Part shown: positions 8,244-15,557 of the stretch, one piece after another
How positions within the stretch are numbered: position 1 is the stretch's first letter
Layout of the letters: each line of letters opens with the position of its first letter
Source: Bacteroidota bacterium
Lineage (GTDB): Bacteria; Bacteroidota; Bacteroidia; Bacteroidales; VadinHA17
Reading direction: 5' to 3'
NCBI GenBank assembly: GCA_011042635.1
Contig: DQWH01000193.1
Coordinates: 1-35,699, forward strand
Length of the DNA stretch: 35,699 bases
The notes under the pieces: model-generated
Database searches by the model: none
What the model was told of the DNA's origin: nothing
Seen by the model: the letters and a program-made list of their open reading frames with translations, nothing else
Position numbers and translations under genes: made by a program

Positions 8244-9797
8244 TTACCTGCTTCTCGCTTTTCTAAAGAGTATGTTATAGAAAGCCTTCCAGAAATATTT
8301 CCAGTCGGTCAGCAGGGGATGCCGGTCGTAGGCTTCCAGGTAGCGTATTTCACTGTTCTGTATTTCATCAAGTGTTTCAGGAAGATCGGCATAGAAGGGA
8401 GGGATCAGTCCGGGTTTATACCTTATCCTTTTTCCCTGCACTTCGGAGCGGTACAGACTAAAATAGTGCTCACTGATCGGTCTGACACCCACCAGTTTCA
8501 GTTCTCCCCTGAACCAGTTGTACAGCATGGGCAGTTCATCGATCCAGAATTTACGCATAATACGACCCTGGGTCGATATTCTGAAATCCTCCCGGAATTT
8601 ACCTCCATTTTCCAGGTTATTCTTTTCATATATGTATTCCTGAAGGTACTCGGCATAAGGATGCATGGTGCGCATTTTCAGCACTTTGATGATCTTTCCG
8701 TCCCTGCCGATGCGCCTCAGCCTGACAAATGGCCCGTAGGAAGGATGCATGTCGTATACAGGCTGTCCGTTCTTCTGGCAAACAAAATAAAACAGGGGGC
8801 CCACAAAGGCCTCTTCTCTGATCCTGAACCCGCATGAAACCAGTCTCCCCAGTGTTTCAGCCCGGGTAATGACCCGGTTATTCCCTTTTGTAAGGAAAAA
8901 ATAAATGCTCTTGGTGATCCCGAATTTGGGGAACACACGCTTCACGGGGAAGTCAATAAAATAATAAAAAAGATAATTGAAAGGAGTGATAAATTTCCTG
9001 AATATCCTTTGCTTGCGCATATCCTTGGTTTCGGCACAACCGATAAAGATACCGCCCGACGGAAGTTGACTGTTTACCGCCTCGAAAAATTTGTTCATCC
9101 GCCGGATATCATTGATGCGGCGCAGGTTAATGATGGTGTGGTAAGTTCCGGGCTTTTTTGATTCCACATTGAACAGGCTGGTAGTAGCCAAAATCAGGGT
9201 TTTCCGGTCGTTAAGCAGGGCATGCCGGTTCAGAAAATGAAAAGCCTCTTCTCCGGATTCCTCCAAAATGGTGCTACGTATATATTCTTTTACTTCAGAT
9301 TCTTCCAACCCGGTTTCCATTTCCGGAAGCACATGCAAGCGGGCTGCATCTTCGGTGCGGCCCAGGCCTCGGTACTCCCTTTCAACCGATTCACCGATTA
9401 CCACCGACCTCCGCACATAGTACACCATATTGGAAAGGATCAGGTCGAACAGGGTGGCCACGGCTATGGTCCCGAATACGATGAAACGGGAATAACCTTC
9501 GGCCCGGAACAGGTACATCAGTATGGCTACGGCACCAAGGGAAGCCAGGCCGCTCAGCACCACGGGAACCAGCAGGTCTTTCAGCTTGTTGCTTTGTATT
9601 CGGCGGTATTTCCCCAAAACAGCCGACAGGCCCACCCAGATCATAATGAATATGCCAAGGGCAGCCAGGTAATCCGAAAAGTACAACATCCCCGCACCGG
9701 GCTTCAGCCACAGCACCAGTATGAATGACACGAACACCACTGTTATGTCAACCATGACAGAAAGAATAACACGTTGTATCCGGGTCATAAAAATCAT
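8244..9797 (-). CDS. Polyprenyl-phosphate sugar-1-phosphate transferase-like membrane protein
   Basis: A 517-residue protein of the initiating sugar transferase (WcaJ/PglC-like) superfamily, which loads a sugar phosphate onto undecaprenyl phosphate. Residues 1-130 hold about four membrane segments; a Rossmann-like middle part follows; the C-terminal catalytic domain has KVLKMRTMHPYAE, RIMRKFWIDELPMLYNWFRG and LKLVGVRPISEHYFSLY, where the conserved DELPQL...G.ms.VGPRP pattern is recognisable. The usual membrane re-entrant hairpin before the catalytic core and KRxFD motif are not obvious, and VGPRP has become VGVRP, so it is a diverged member. The ATG at 9788 (MTRIQRVIL) is an alternative start and fits a promoter at 9806-9837 better. 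It may start a glycan to which the DUF1972 enzyme at 2441-3553 adds a sugar. Confidence 0.8.
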   Translation of the reverse strand: MIFMTRIQRVILSVMVDITVVFVSFILVLWLKPGAGMLYFSDYLAALGIFIMIWVGLSAVLGKYRRIQSNKLKDLLVPVVLSGLASLGAVAILMYLFRAEGYSRFIVFGTIAVATLFDLILSNMVYYVRRSVVIGESVEREYRGLGRTEDAARLHVLPEMETGLEESEVKEYIRSTILEESGEEAFHFLNRHALLNDRKTLILATTSLFNVESKKPGTYHTIINLRRINDIRRMNKFFEAVNSQLPSGGIFIGCAETKDMRKQRIFRKFITPFNYLFYYFIDFPVKRVFPKFGITKSIYFFLTKGNNRVITRAETLGRLVSCGFRIREEAFVGPLFYFVCQKNGQPVYDMHPSYGPFVRLRRIGRDGKIIKVLKMRTMHPYAEYLQEYIYEKNNLENGGKFREDFRISTQGRIMRKFWIDELPMLYNWFRGELKLVGVRPISEHYFSLYRSEVQGKRIRYKPGLIPPFYADLPETLDEIQNSEIRYLEAYDRHPLLTDWKYFWKAFYNILFRKARSR

Positions 9798-9805
9798 ACC
9801 GGCAT

Positions 9806-9837
9806 CAAAATTAGGTGAACCCGTTGAAATTTAAAAA
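9806..9837 (-). promoter_or_regulatory. Candidate promoter of the sugar transferase gene
   Basis: On the minus strand TAATTTTG (9813 down to 9806) is an exact TAnnTTTG -7 box, with a T-run (9837 down to 9833) 19-20 bases upstream as a weak -33. It would give a very short leader, which favours translation from 9788. Confidence 0.35.
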
Positions 9838-9859
9838 CGGTTTATTTCAGGACCCGCAC

Positions 9860-9882
9860 TCAGAAGAAAAGGTTGCTTCTGA
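9860..9882. repeat. Inverted repeat in the divergent 9798-9969 region
   Basis: TCAGAAG at 9860-9866 pairs with CTTCTGA at 9876-9882 across a 9-base spacer, between the two divergent promoters. It could be an operator or a short hairpin; no regulator is adjacent. Confidence 0.3.
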
Positions 9883-9899
9883 AATTTTATGGATATTCC

Positions 9900-9930
9900 T
9901 TCGAAATGAACAAAAGTTCATTTAATTTTG
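9900..9930 (+). promoter_or_regulatory. Bacteroidota-type promoter of the VOC gene
   Basis: An exact -7 box TAATTTTG at 9923-9930 lies 19 bases after TTCG at 9900-9903 (one mismatch to TTTG). The leader to the ATG at 9970 is about 33 bases. Confidence 0.45.
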
Positions 9931-9969
9931 CTTTGAAGTTATCCCGAAATTCTATAAAACCCTAATGGT

Positions 9970-10344
9970 ATGTTAGAACATGTAGCCCTGGCAGTAAATG
10001 ACTCGGAAGATATAGAGAACTTTTTTGAAGAAGTGCTGATGTTCAGGCTGGAGAAAAAATTTATCCTGCCCGGAGAAGTGACCCGGCAGGTATTCGATTT
10101 AGAAAAAGACACCGACGTTTATCTGATGAAGCACAAGGAAGTAACTCTGGAAATTTTTATCACCGGCGAAAAAGAGAAAAGGGTATTTTCACATATGTGT
10201 CTGGCTTATCCGGATCCTGAAAATGTGTATAAAAGAGCCGTAGGAAAAGGATATGCTGCCATCCTCCGTGAAAAAAGGGAACAAACCACGTATTTCATTC
10301 GGGATAAGAGTCACAATATGTTCGAGATCAAAAAAGCCGGATGA
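9970..10344 (+). CDS. VOC superfamily (glyoxalase-like) protein
   Basis: A 124-residue protein made of two beta-alpha-beta-beta-beta units, the vicinal oxygen chelate fold. It opens MLEHVALAVNDSEDIENFFEEVL and ends YFIRDKSHNMFEIKKAG. Four residues sit where glyoxalase I has its metal ligands: H4, E61 (TLEIF), H75 (FSHMC) and E119 (MFEIKK), so a metal-dependent enzyme is plausible. It could be a lactoylglutathione-lyase-like, methylmalonyl-CoA-epimerase-like or resistance-type protein; the sequence does not decide. The membrane gene at 10376 follows with 31 bases between them on the same strand and may be co-transcribed. Confidence 0.72.
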   Translation: MLEHVALAVNDSEDIENFFEEVLMFRLEKKFILPGEVTRQVFDLEKDTDVYLMKHKEVTLEIFITGEKEKRVFSHMCLAYPDPENVYKRAVGKGYAAILREKREQTTYFIRDKSHNMFEIKKAG

Positions 10345-10375
10345 TTTTTTCAGCCAATGAAAAGTTCTGTAACAT

Positions 10376-11134
10376 ATGATAATAGCGAAATGGTGCAATA
10401 ACCGGGCAAAGGTCAATCTGATCATCGATGCATTCCTGCTGATTCAGCTAATGGCTATGGCCGGCATAGGATTTCTGATCAAGTACATTCTGGTACCGGG
10501 AGAGGAAAGGAACTTGTTGTATGGACGCGATGTGGAATTATCCTTTCTGGGACTTACCCGCCACGACTGGGGGAAAATCCATCTTTGGGCAAGTATTTCC
10601 TTTCTGGTTCTTATCCTGCTTCACATCATACTGCACTGGAAAATGATCGGATGTATTTTCAGGCAGATGTTCGGTGCGAAAAAAGTTCGTATGGCCATAG
10701 CATGTGTACTTCTGGTCATATCCGTTTTTCTGGCAGCCTCACCCTTCCTGGTCAGGCCGGAAGTTTCCGAAATGCCGCGTAAAGGACTTCACCAGCGCTT
10801 CAGGGAATCTTTGCCACTTGCGGAATCAGAAAATCTGCCGCCTGAAACTGAAGACCAGAAATACTCAGAGACAGCGGGAACATTTCCGGCTTCTGTTCAA
10901 ACACCGGATCATGAACCAGAACATGAATCTTCCCTTCATGAAATGGAAATATACGGATACATGACCCTGGAGCAGGTAGCCGAACAATTTGAAGTTCCGG
11001 TCTCCAGCCTGTGTGAAAAACTTTGTGTTCCTTTATCAGAGGCGGGCCAGCGTATCAGCCGGCTTAAAAGAATATACAATTTCCATACGAGCGAGGTTAA
11101 GAAATACGTGCTGGTGATCGGTGGTTCCTATTGA
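10376..11134 (+). CDS. DUF4405-like membrane protein with helix-turn-helix-like tail
   Basis: A 252-residue inner-membrane protein. Three membrane segments lie at about 13-38, 67-88 and 104-122. H63 and H69 (TRHDWGKIHLW) and H83 and H87 (LLHIILHW) are spaced as in small cytochrome b-like proteins and in DUF4405, so haem binding is possible. After a Pro/Glu-rich linker (130-190) the C-terminal 55 residues (YMTLEQVAEQFEVPVSSLCE through FHTSEVKKYV) look like a small helical domain of helix-turn-helix character; I have a general impression of similar tails on ferredoxin-type membrane proteins, which is not proof. It follows the VOC gene and precedes a structured gene-free stretch. A role in electron transfer next to the polyferredoxin cluster is inferred. 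Confidence 0.6.
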   Translation: MIIAKWCNNRAKVNLIIDAFLLIQLMAMAGIGFLIKYILVPGEERNLLYGRDVELSFLGLTRHDWGKIHLWASISFLVLILLHIILHWKMIGCIFRQMFGAKKVRMAIACVLLVISVFLAASPFLVRPEVSEMPRKGLHQRFRESLPLAESENLPPETEDQKYSETAGTFPASVQTPDHEPEHESSLHEMEIYGYMTLEQVAEQFEVPVSSLCEKLCVPLSEAGQRISRLKRIYNFHTSEVKKYVLVIGGSY

Positions 11135-11259
11135 TTCTACGATACTTGTTAAATAATACAGAAGGGACATATCCCTTAAATAAATATGCAATTTATTTCG
11201 TCTGTACCTAACCCGGAACATATAGCATAACTCACATTGGATGAGTTATTTAGAACCCC

Positions 11260-11286
11260 TCTGAATTTCTTCAGATTTTTCGTTTT
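11260..11286 (+). terminator. Short terminator downstream of the DUF4405-like gene
   Basis: TCTGAA at 11260-11265 pairs with TTCAGA at 11270-11275 around a TTTC loop, followed by TTTTTCGTTTT. The stem is short and AT-rich, so efficiency may be modest. Its T-run overlaps the -33 region of the next promoter. Confidence 0.45.
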
Positions 11287-11310
11287 ATCAGAATTTATTT
11301 TATAGATTTG
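11279..11310 (+). promoter_or_regulatory. Bacteroidota-type promoter before the metal/redox cluster
   Basis: An exact -7 box TAGATTTG at 11303-11310 follows TTCG (11279-11282, one mismatch to TTTG) with a 20-base spacer. It would transcribe the lipoprotein gene at 11465 with a long leader of about 150 bases, and possibly the ECF sigma gene by readthrough. Confidence 0.4.
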
Positions 11311-11464
11311 CCCCCGCGTCCGGATTATTTCCACTGATGGCAATAGGTGAAAACTTAACGGGCGCCTGCATGTAGCATGTTTCGGGGATTGTTAATGCTT
11401 TCCGGGAAAATTCTGTTTTTTCGGGATGGTATTGTTATGTCTAATTTTTAAAATAAAAACAATC

Positions 11465-11902
11465 ATGAAACATGCAAAATCAGTACTGATCGTCACCACG
11501 GTTTTCTCTCTTCTTATTATTTCCTGTTCCGAAAGAAATGAATCCGGTTCGCAACAGGGAATTACCCAGGAGATGATTAACAACGATGAAACCCTGAATG
11601 AAGAACTTGCCGGCAAAATTGGCGACTGGGTGGAAAAGGGGGTTGAATGTTATGGCATTGTGGTTGCCACTTTTCAGGATGGAAGAACCGTCGGAAAATC
11701 TGTTAAATGCAAGGTAATGTCTATCGGCAGGGATAAGGTCAAGATGAAGGCAATTGAAAACGTTAGTCTTATGGAAAGCAAAGGCTGTGATGCTCTTGGA
11801 TTGAGTTACGGCGATACCTGGTGGGAAACCGAGGGGGATATTTTTCAAACCCGGGAAGAAGCCGATGAATATCTTATCCGGAAAGGGTGGCTCATCAAAT
11901 AA
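11465..11902 (+). CDS. Small lipoprotein of unknown function
   Basis: A 145-residue predicted lipoprotein. Residues 1-22 are a signal peptide ending in a lipobox (SLLIISC, lipidated Cys at 23). The mature part has an acidic, polar stretch (ESGSQQGITQEMINNDETLN) and then a compact domain with three cysteines (GVECYG, SVKCKV, SKGCDAL) and a tryptophan-rich end (YGDTWWETEGD). I do not recognise a family. An upstream frame extension to 11426 lacks a signal peptide, so the ATG at 11465 is the start. It lies 65 bases before the ECF sigma gene, separated from it by a terminator-like hairpin; given the neighbours, a periplasmic accessory role in metal or redox sensing is possible but only inferred. 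Confidence 0.65.
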   Translation: MKHAKSVLIVTTVFSLLIISCSERNESGSQQGITQEMINNDETLNEELAGKIGDWVEKGVECYGIVVATFQDGRTVGKSVKCKVMSIGRDKVKMKAIENVSLMESKGCDALGLSYGDTWWETEGDIFQTREEADEYLIRKGWLIK

Positions 11903-11930
11903 GCTGGTTCTGATCAACGAAATCTCACAC

Positions 11931-11962
11931 GGGGAGGTGGGGGGAAGAATCCCCCTCTTTTA
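11931..11962 (+). terminator. G/C hairpin with T-tract just before the ECF sigma start codon
   Basis: A G-run (11939-11944) pairs with CCCCC (11951-11955) around the loop AAGAAT, extended below a small bulge by GAG/CTC-type pairs, and is followed by TTTT. It ends six bases before the ATG at 11968. It can be read as the terminator of the lipoprotein gene, or as an attenuator governing entry into the sigma operon; no other promoter is evident between it and the ATG. Confidence 0.6.
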
Positions 11963-11967
11963 AAACC

Positions 11968-12555
11968 ATGGATGACCGGGAACTTGTGAAGGAGGTGCTA
12001 GCTGGTAACCAGCGGGCCATGAGGGATTTGATCGTCAAATACCAGGACCTGGTAGTGAACACCTGTTATCAGGTACTCCATAACCAGCATGATGCTGAAG
12101 ATGTGGCTCAGGAAGTATTTCTGACTGCCTATCATTCCATGGCCGCCCTGCGAAATGAGAAATGCCTTTCGTTCTGGCTGTACCGGATCGCGCTAAATAA
12201 ATCATTGAATTATTCCAGAAAGCACAGGATCTTCAAGAAGGGAATCCGCTTTGACCCGCCCTGTGAGGGTCATTATCATGAACCGGAAACGCAGGTGCCG
12301 GACAGGGAAGATTCCCCTCATGAAATAATGGAGAATAATGAAAAAATGGAAGTGATCTCACTCATGATCGATACTCTTCCTGCCAGGCAAAGGAAGGCTT
12401 TTATCTTACATCATATTGAACGTTTGTCATACCGGGAAATTGCCGAGGTGTTGAACCTGTCGCTCCCAACGGTGGAATCACTGATTTTCAGAGCCAGATC
12501 AACACTGAAAACCAAGTGCCGGGCTTACTATGAATTCGGGAATAACACGGATTAA
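11968..12555 (+). CDS. ECF-type RNA polymerase sigma factor
   Basis: A 195-residue extracytoplasmic-function sigma factor that directs RNA polymerase to a small set of promoters. Region 2 spans about residues 15-90 with HDAEDVAQEVFLTAYHSMAA (core binding, -10 recognition); region 4 spans about 130-185 with LPARQRKAFILHHIERLSYR and a helix-turn-helix EIAEVLNLSLPTVESLIFRA. There is no region 1 or 3. It is followed after 11 bases by a membrane-anchored sensor and then a short single-TM protein, so its activity is most likely held at the membrane and released by an envelope signal. CnrH of Cupriavidus (about 190 residues) has the same size and type of neighbours. It most likely drives this operon, though the autoregulated promoter was not identified. 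Confidence 0.93.
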   Translation: MDDRELVKEVLAGNQRAMRDLIVKYQDLVVNTCYQVLHNQHDAEDVAQEVFLTAYHSMAALRNEKCLSFWLYRIALNKSLNYSRKHRIFKKGIRFDPPCEGHYHEPETQVPDREDSPHEIMENNEKMEVISLMIDTLPARQRKAFILHHIERLSYREIAEVLNLSLPTVESLIFRARSTLKTKCRAYYEFGNNTD

Positions 12556-12566
12556 ACCTAACAATT

Positions 12567-13097
12567 ATGGATCAGATCAAAGTAAACCGTTCCATCCGCT
12601 GGTTGAATTATCTGCTTTTGATCATCAACCTGACGGCTTTATGTACCCTGATCTTTTTCAGGCCTCACCATGAGCCTGATAGGGAAAACCTTCAGGTCAC
12701 TTCCCTGGAATTTTTAAGGGAAGAGCTGGGTTTGACCGGTGAACAGTATCAGGAGGTGGTACGGCTGGACGAAACCACCTACCGGACATACCATCTTATT
12801 ATCGACCTCCTCTGCGAAGCAAATATCGAATTGCTTGAAGAACTGGCAAAAGAAACGCCCGATCAGGAAGTACTGGACAGGCTAACACGGAAAATCGGCA
12901 ATCTGAACACTTCACTGAAAAAAGCCACGATCAGGCATTTTGACCATATCCGGAGCATCTGTAACGAAGAGCAAAAGGCCAGGCTGATAGGGATTTTCAA
13001 GGAGATCATGCAGCTGGAAGAACAATGCGAAATTTGCAACCGCAAAGAGTGTCCCAGGAAAACCAGACTGGAAAATTTAGGAAAAATGGAAGAGTGA
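12567..13097 (+). CDS. Membrane-anchored Spy/CnrX-like periplasmic (metal) sensor
   Basis: A 176-residue protein with one N-terminal membrane anchor (residues 12-31) and a helical periplasmic domain. The domain has LGLTGEQYQEVVRLDETTYR (residues 54-73) and IRHFDHIRSICNEEQKARL (122-140), matching the helical hairpin with LTxxQ-type repeats in Spy, CpxP, ZraP and CnrX. Possible metal ligands are H34, H35, H76, C83, H124, H127 and C132; the C-terminus adds a cysteine cluster C154-x2-C157-x4-C162 not found in Spy. Position between an ECF sigma gene and a small TM protein matches CnrX, the Ni/Co sensor of the CnrYXH trio. Metal binding and identity are inferred. A chaperone role like Spy is an alternative. 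Confidence 0.75.
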   Translation: MDQIKVNRSIRWLNYLLLIINLTALCTLIFFRPHHEPDRENLQVTSLEFLREELGLTGEQYQEVVRLDETTYRTYHLIIDLLCEANIELLEELAKETPDQEVLDRLTRKIGNLNTSLKKATIRHFDHIRSICNEEQKARLIGIFKEIMQLEEQCEICNRKECPRKTRLENLGKMEE

Positions 13098-13188
13098 GCA
13101 CAAGTTTTTCATCGCAGTCCTGTCTTATTCTTTAAACCTGTCTCCCGGACAGATACATCCGGCAGGTAAAAACCGAAAAAAGGAAACC

Positions 13189-13524
13189 ATGGCATCAGGT
13201 AATTCTTCAAAGGATTTCGATCTTCCGGTTCCCCGGAAAATCCGGGCATCAGCCGGATTTGCCGACCGAGTGATGGCCAGAATTGAAGAAGAAAATTCTT
13301 CCAGAGTGGTGCATCTTCCCCTGGTTACCAGAATTACAAGTATTGCATCACTGGTTCTGCTGTGTGTGGCTATGGGAATACTGATCGGTTACCACAGCGG
13401 TTTTACCCCCCATTTCACAGAGGAAACGGCAAATAAACAAACCCTGGAACAGTTCCGGGATCGTTACCACCTGTATAGTGTAAGAAATGAAGACCTCATG
13501 ATGATGAAAATGTTTGCAAACTGA
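13189..13524 (+). CDS. Short single-TM protein, candidate anti-sigma factor
   Basis: A 111-residue protein with a cytoplasmic N-terminal segment of about 45 residues (including IRASAGFADRVMARIEEENS), one membrane segment at about 48-68 (TSIASLVLLCVAMGILIGYH) and a short periplasmic tail. This size and topology match the minimal anti-sigma factors such as CnrY, which wrap the sigma factor with a short N-terminal helix pair. It lacks the zinc-binding HxxxCxxC motif of ZAS anti-sigmas, as CnrY does. It sits two genes after the ECF sigma, 91 bases after the sensor and 28 before the polyferredoxin. The assignment rests on topology and context rather than on clear homology. Confidence 0.55.
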   Translation: MASGNSSKDFDLPVPRKIRASAGFADRVMARIEEENSSRVVHLPLVTRITSIASLVLLCVAMGILIGYHSGFTPHFTEETANKQTLEQFRDRYHLYSVRNEDLMMMKMFAN

Positions 13525-13552
13525 ATATTATCTTTTTTCTAACAGAATCCCG

Positions 13553-15511
13553 ATGAAAGTGTTCAATTCCCGAAAAAACTGGTACAAAGATTTCTTCCAG
13601 ATTGCCATTCTTCTTATACTTGTTTTCATAGGAATCCGCCTCTGGCTGGATAAAACCTATGCTCCTGATTTTGAAGCCTATTGCCCGCTGGGCGGATTGC
13701 AGGCACTGGGAAGCTACCTTACCCGTGGCTCCCTGGCCTGTACCATGACCAGCGCCCAGATCATGATGGGCATTATTCTGATAGTGGGGATCATTTTCTT
13801 CAGCAAACTGTTCTGCGGCTATATCTGCCCCCTGGGAACAGTTGGCGAATGGCTTGGAAAACTGGGCGACAAGTTCAAGATCAGATCTACCATCCAGGGA
13901 TGGCCTGACAAAGCCCTGCGTTTGCTGAAATACGGTTTGCTTTTTGCCACTTTTTATTTTACCCTGCAGAGCAGTGAGTTGTTCTGCAAGAAATTCGACC
14001 CATATTACGCCGTCACATCCGGCTTTGATACCGATGTGGAATTACTCTGGGCCATCGGGGCCATCCTGGTTCTGGTTCTGGGCTCTGTTTTCCTGAGGCT
14101 TTTCTGGTGTAAATACCTGTGCCCATTAGGCGCTGCTTCAAATATTTTCAAATTCTGGTGGTGGTTTGCCGGGATACTGGGCATATACATCGTGATCATC
14201 CTGCTGGGAACCAGCCTGCACTGGGTGTGGCCTCTGGCCGTTATTACAGCCGGAGGGTTTATTCTGGAAGTGTGGCGCATGAAAAAAGCCGGTCCCGGGC
14301 TGGTACATATCACCCGCAATAAGGAAACCTGCATCGATTGCAATCTTTGCTCCAAAAATTGTCCCCAGGGCATTGATGTGGCCTTGGTGGAAAAAGTAGA
14401 GCATGTTGATTGCAACCTCTGCGGTGACTGCATTACAGCCTGTCCGGAAACAAACACCCTGCAGATCAACAGCAGAAACATGCGCTGGCTACCTGCCACC
14501 GTGCTGACTGTTCTCATTGTGGCAGGAATCATTCTGGGAACCCGGTGGGAACTACCTACCATTGATGAAAAATGGGGAACAAAAGAGCAAATTGAGCAGG
14601 CTGGAATATTTACGCAGGAAGGGCTGAAAAACATCAAGTGCTTCGGAAGTGCAAGCGCTTTTGCAAATCAGATGCGCACAGTAAAAGGGATTTACGGAGT
14701 TGCTGCCTATGTTGGAAACCACTCGGTAAAAATCTACTATGACAAAAACGTATTTGAGGATGAGGAAGAAATACAAAAACTTTTGTTCACACCCGCAAAG
14801 AGGGTGATCAGGCCCATCGGTCAGGAAGTAAACGAGCTGGAAAAATACACTACCACAGTAGATAAGTTTTTCGATCCCATGGATGTGTATTACCTCCAGC
14901 AATTGATGCTGCAGAAATCAAAAGCCGTTGCTTTCGAAACCAAGTACGCCTGCCCCGTAATCATTCATTTCTACTATCCGGCCGGGGAAGCCCCCTCAGT
15001 CGAAGAATTGGAAGAGATTATTGAAAGCCGCACACTGACCTACACAGCTAGCGGTCAGGAATTTCATGTAAAACTGAATTATGAGCTGATGAGTTTCGAT
15101 GAAAATCCTGTGATACTCAGCCGAACGGATTACATCAGAGCCATGTATACCCCGACGGTAATGAAGTTCAACAAATTCTCCTCCTTCACGGAAGACGTGC
15201 TGAGGCAGTACCGGATCTCCATGGAAGAAAACAGGGCGCTGAGAAGCAGGTATTCTTACCTGATCAGCCACCTTTCAAACGATGAAGGAGTGGTGGCCTT
15301 TGAAACCTGGCTCGATTCGCTGGGCACAGAAATGGCCAGTATCGTATTTGTAGATACCCTTACCACCGCCGGGCAGATTGATGCCGCTCTCCGTACCGAT
15401 TCACTCAGGGTTACCTACAGCGGCGGGCGCACCGGCGTGGTGGAAAATCCTTTCACTTTCAGCGGCAGTGGAGAAACAGCCGATTACCCTGATAACAACT
15501 TAAATCATTAA
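13553..15511 (+). CDS. NapH/NosR-like polyferredoxin membrane protein with HMA-like tail
   Basis: A 652-residue inner-membrane iron-sulfur protein that should pass electrons across or along the membrane. Membrane segments lie at about 13-31, 68-87, 122-140, 164-183, 203-221 and 312-330. CPLGG at 44-48, C88xxxCP and C186xxxCP are the NapH/NosR/CcoG loop motifs. Two [4Fe-4S] ferredoxin sites follow on the cytoplasmic side: C260, C263, C266, C270 and C287, C290, C293, C297. Beyond the last membrane segment, residues 356-415 (GLKNIKCFGSASAFANQM, then YGVAAYVGNHSVKIYYD) resemble an HMA metal-binding fold with a single cysteine (C363) instead of CxxC, and a further domain carries C467. The ATG at 13553 avoids overlap with the upstream gene. 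It is followed by an ABC transporter, as NosR is linked to NosFY in nitrous-oxide reductase loci, but no NosZ or NosD is present. Confidence 0.85.
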   Translation: MKVFNSRKNWYKDFFQIAILLILVFIGIRLWLDKTYAPDFEAYCPLGGLQALGSYLTRGSLACTMTSAQIMMGIILIVGIIFFSKLFCGYICPLGTVGEWLGKLGDKFKIRSTIQGWPDKALRLLKYGLLFATFYFTLQSSELFCKKFDPYYAVTSGFDTDVELLWAIGAILVLVLGSVFLRLFWCKYLCPLGAASNIFKFWWWFAGILGIYIVIILLGTSLHWVWPLAVITAGGFILEVWRMKKAGPGLVHITRNKETCIDCNLCSKNCPQGIDVALVEKVEHVDCNLCGDCITACPETNTLQINSRNMRWLPATVLTVLIVAGIILGTRWELPTIDEKWGTKEQIEQAGIFTQEGLKNIKCFGSASAFANQMRTVKGIYGVAAYVGNHSVKIYYDKNVFEDEEEIQKLLFTPAKRVIRPIGQEVNELEKYTTTVDKFFDPMDVYYLQQLMLQKSKAVAFETKYACPVIIHFYYPAGEAPSVEELEEIIESRTLTYTASGQEFHVKLNYELMSFDENPVILSRTDYIRAMYTPTVMKFNKFSSFTEDVLRQYRISMEENRALRSRYSYLISHLSNDEGVVAFETWLDSLGTEMASIVFVDTLTTAGQIDAALRTDSLRVTYSGGRTGVVENPFTFSGSGETADYPDNNLNH

Positions 15512-15557
15512 TTCAATAACCATTCCCTTGAGGGGGAATCACAACCAGAGAAAAGGT

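Larger units (their letters stand above)
11135..11464. other. Gene-free stretch with stacked inverted repeats
   Basis: No convincing reading frame. Three inverted repeats follow one another: AAGGGA/TCCCTT at 11162-11177, AAATAAA/TTTATTT at 11178-11198, and ATAACTCA/TGAGTTAT at 11227-11249. Then come a small terminator-like hairpin (11260-11286) and an exact -7 box (11303-11310). About 150 bases of leader remain before the lipoprotein ATG at 11465, in which I see only a GCATGT direct duplication near 11370 and a second, weaker -7-like TAATTTTT at 11442-11449. I could not match the leader to a known riboswitch. Confidence 0.5.

Noticed and set aside
11311-11464. Cobalamin-type riboswitch in the leader
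   Set aside because: The segment has GGTGAAAA but lacks the B12-box sequence and the expected flanking helices.
13098-13188. Operator in the gap before the short TM protein
   Set aside because: Only a weak CTGTC/GACAG hairpin is present; it is too short to support a site.
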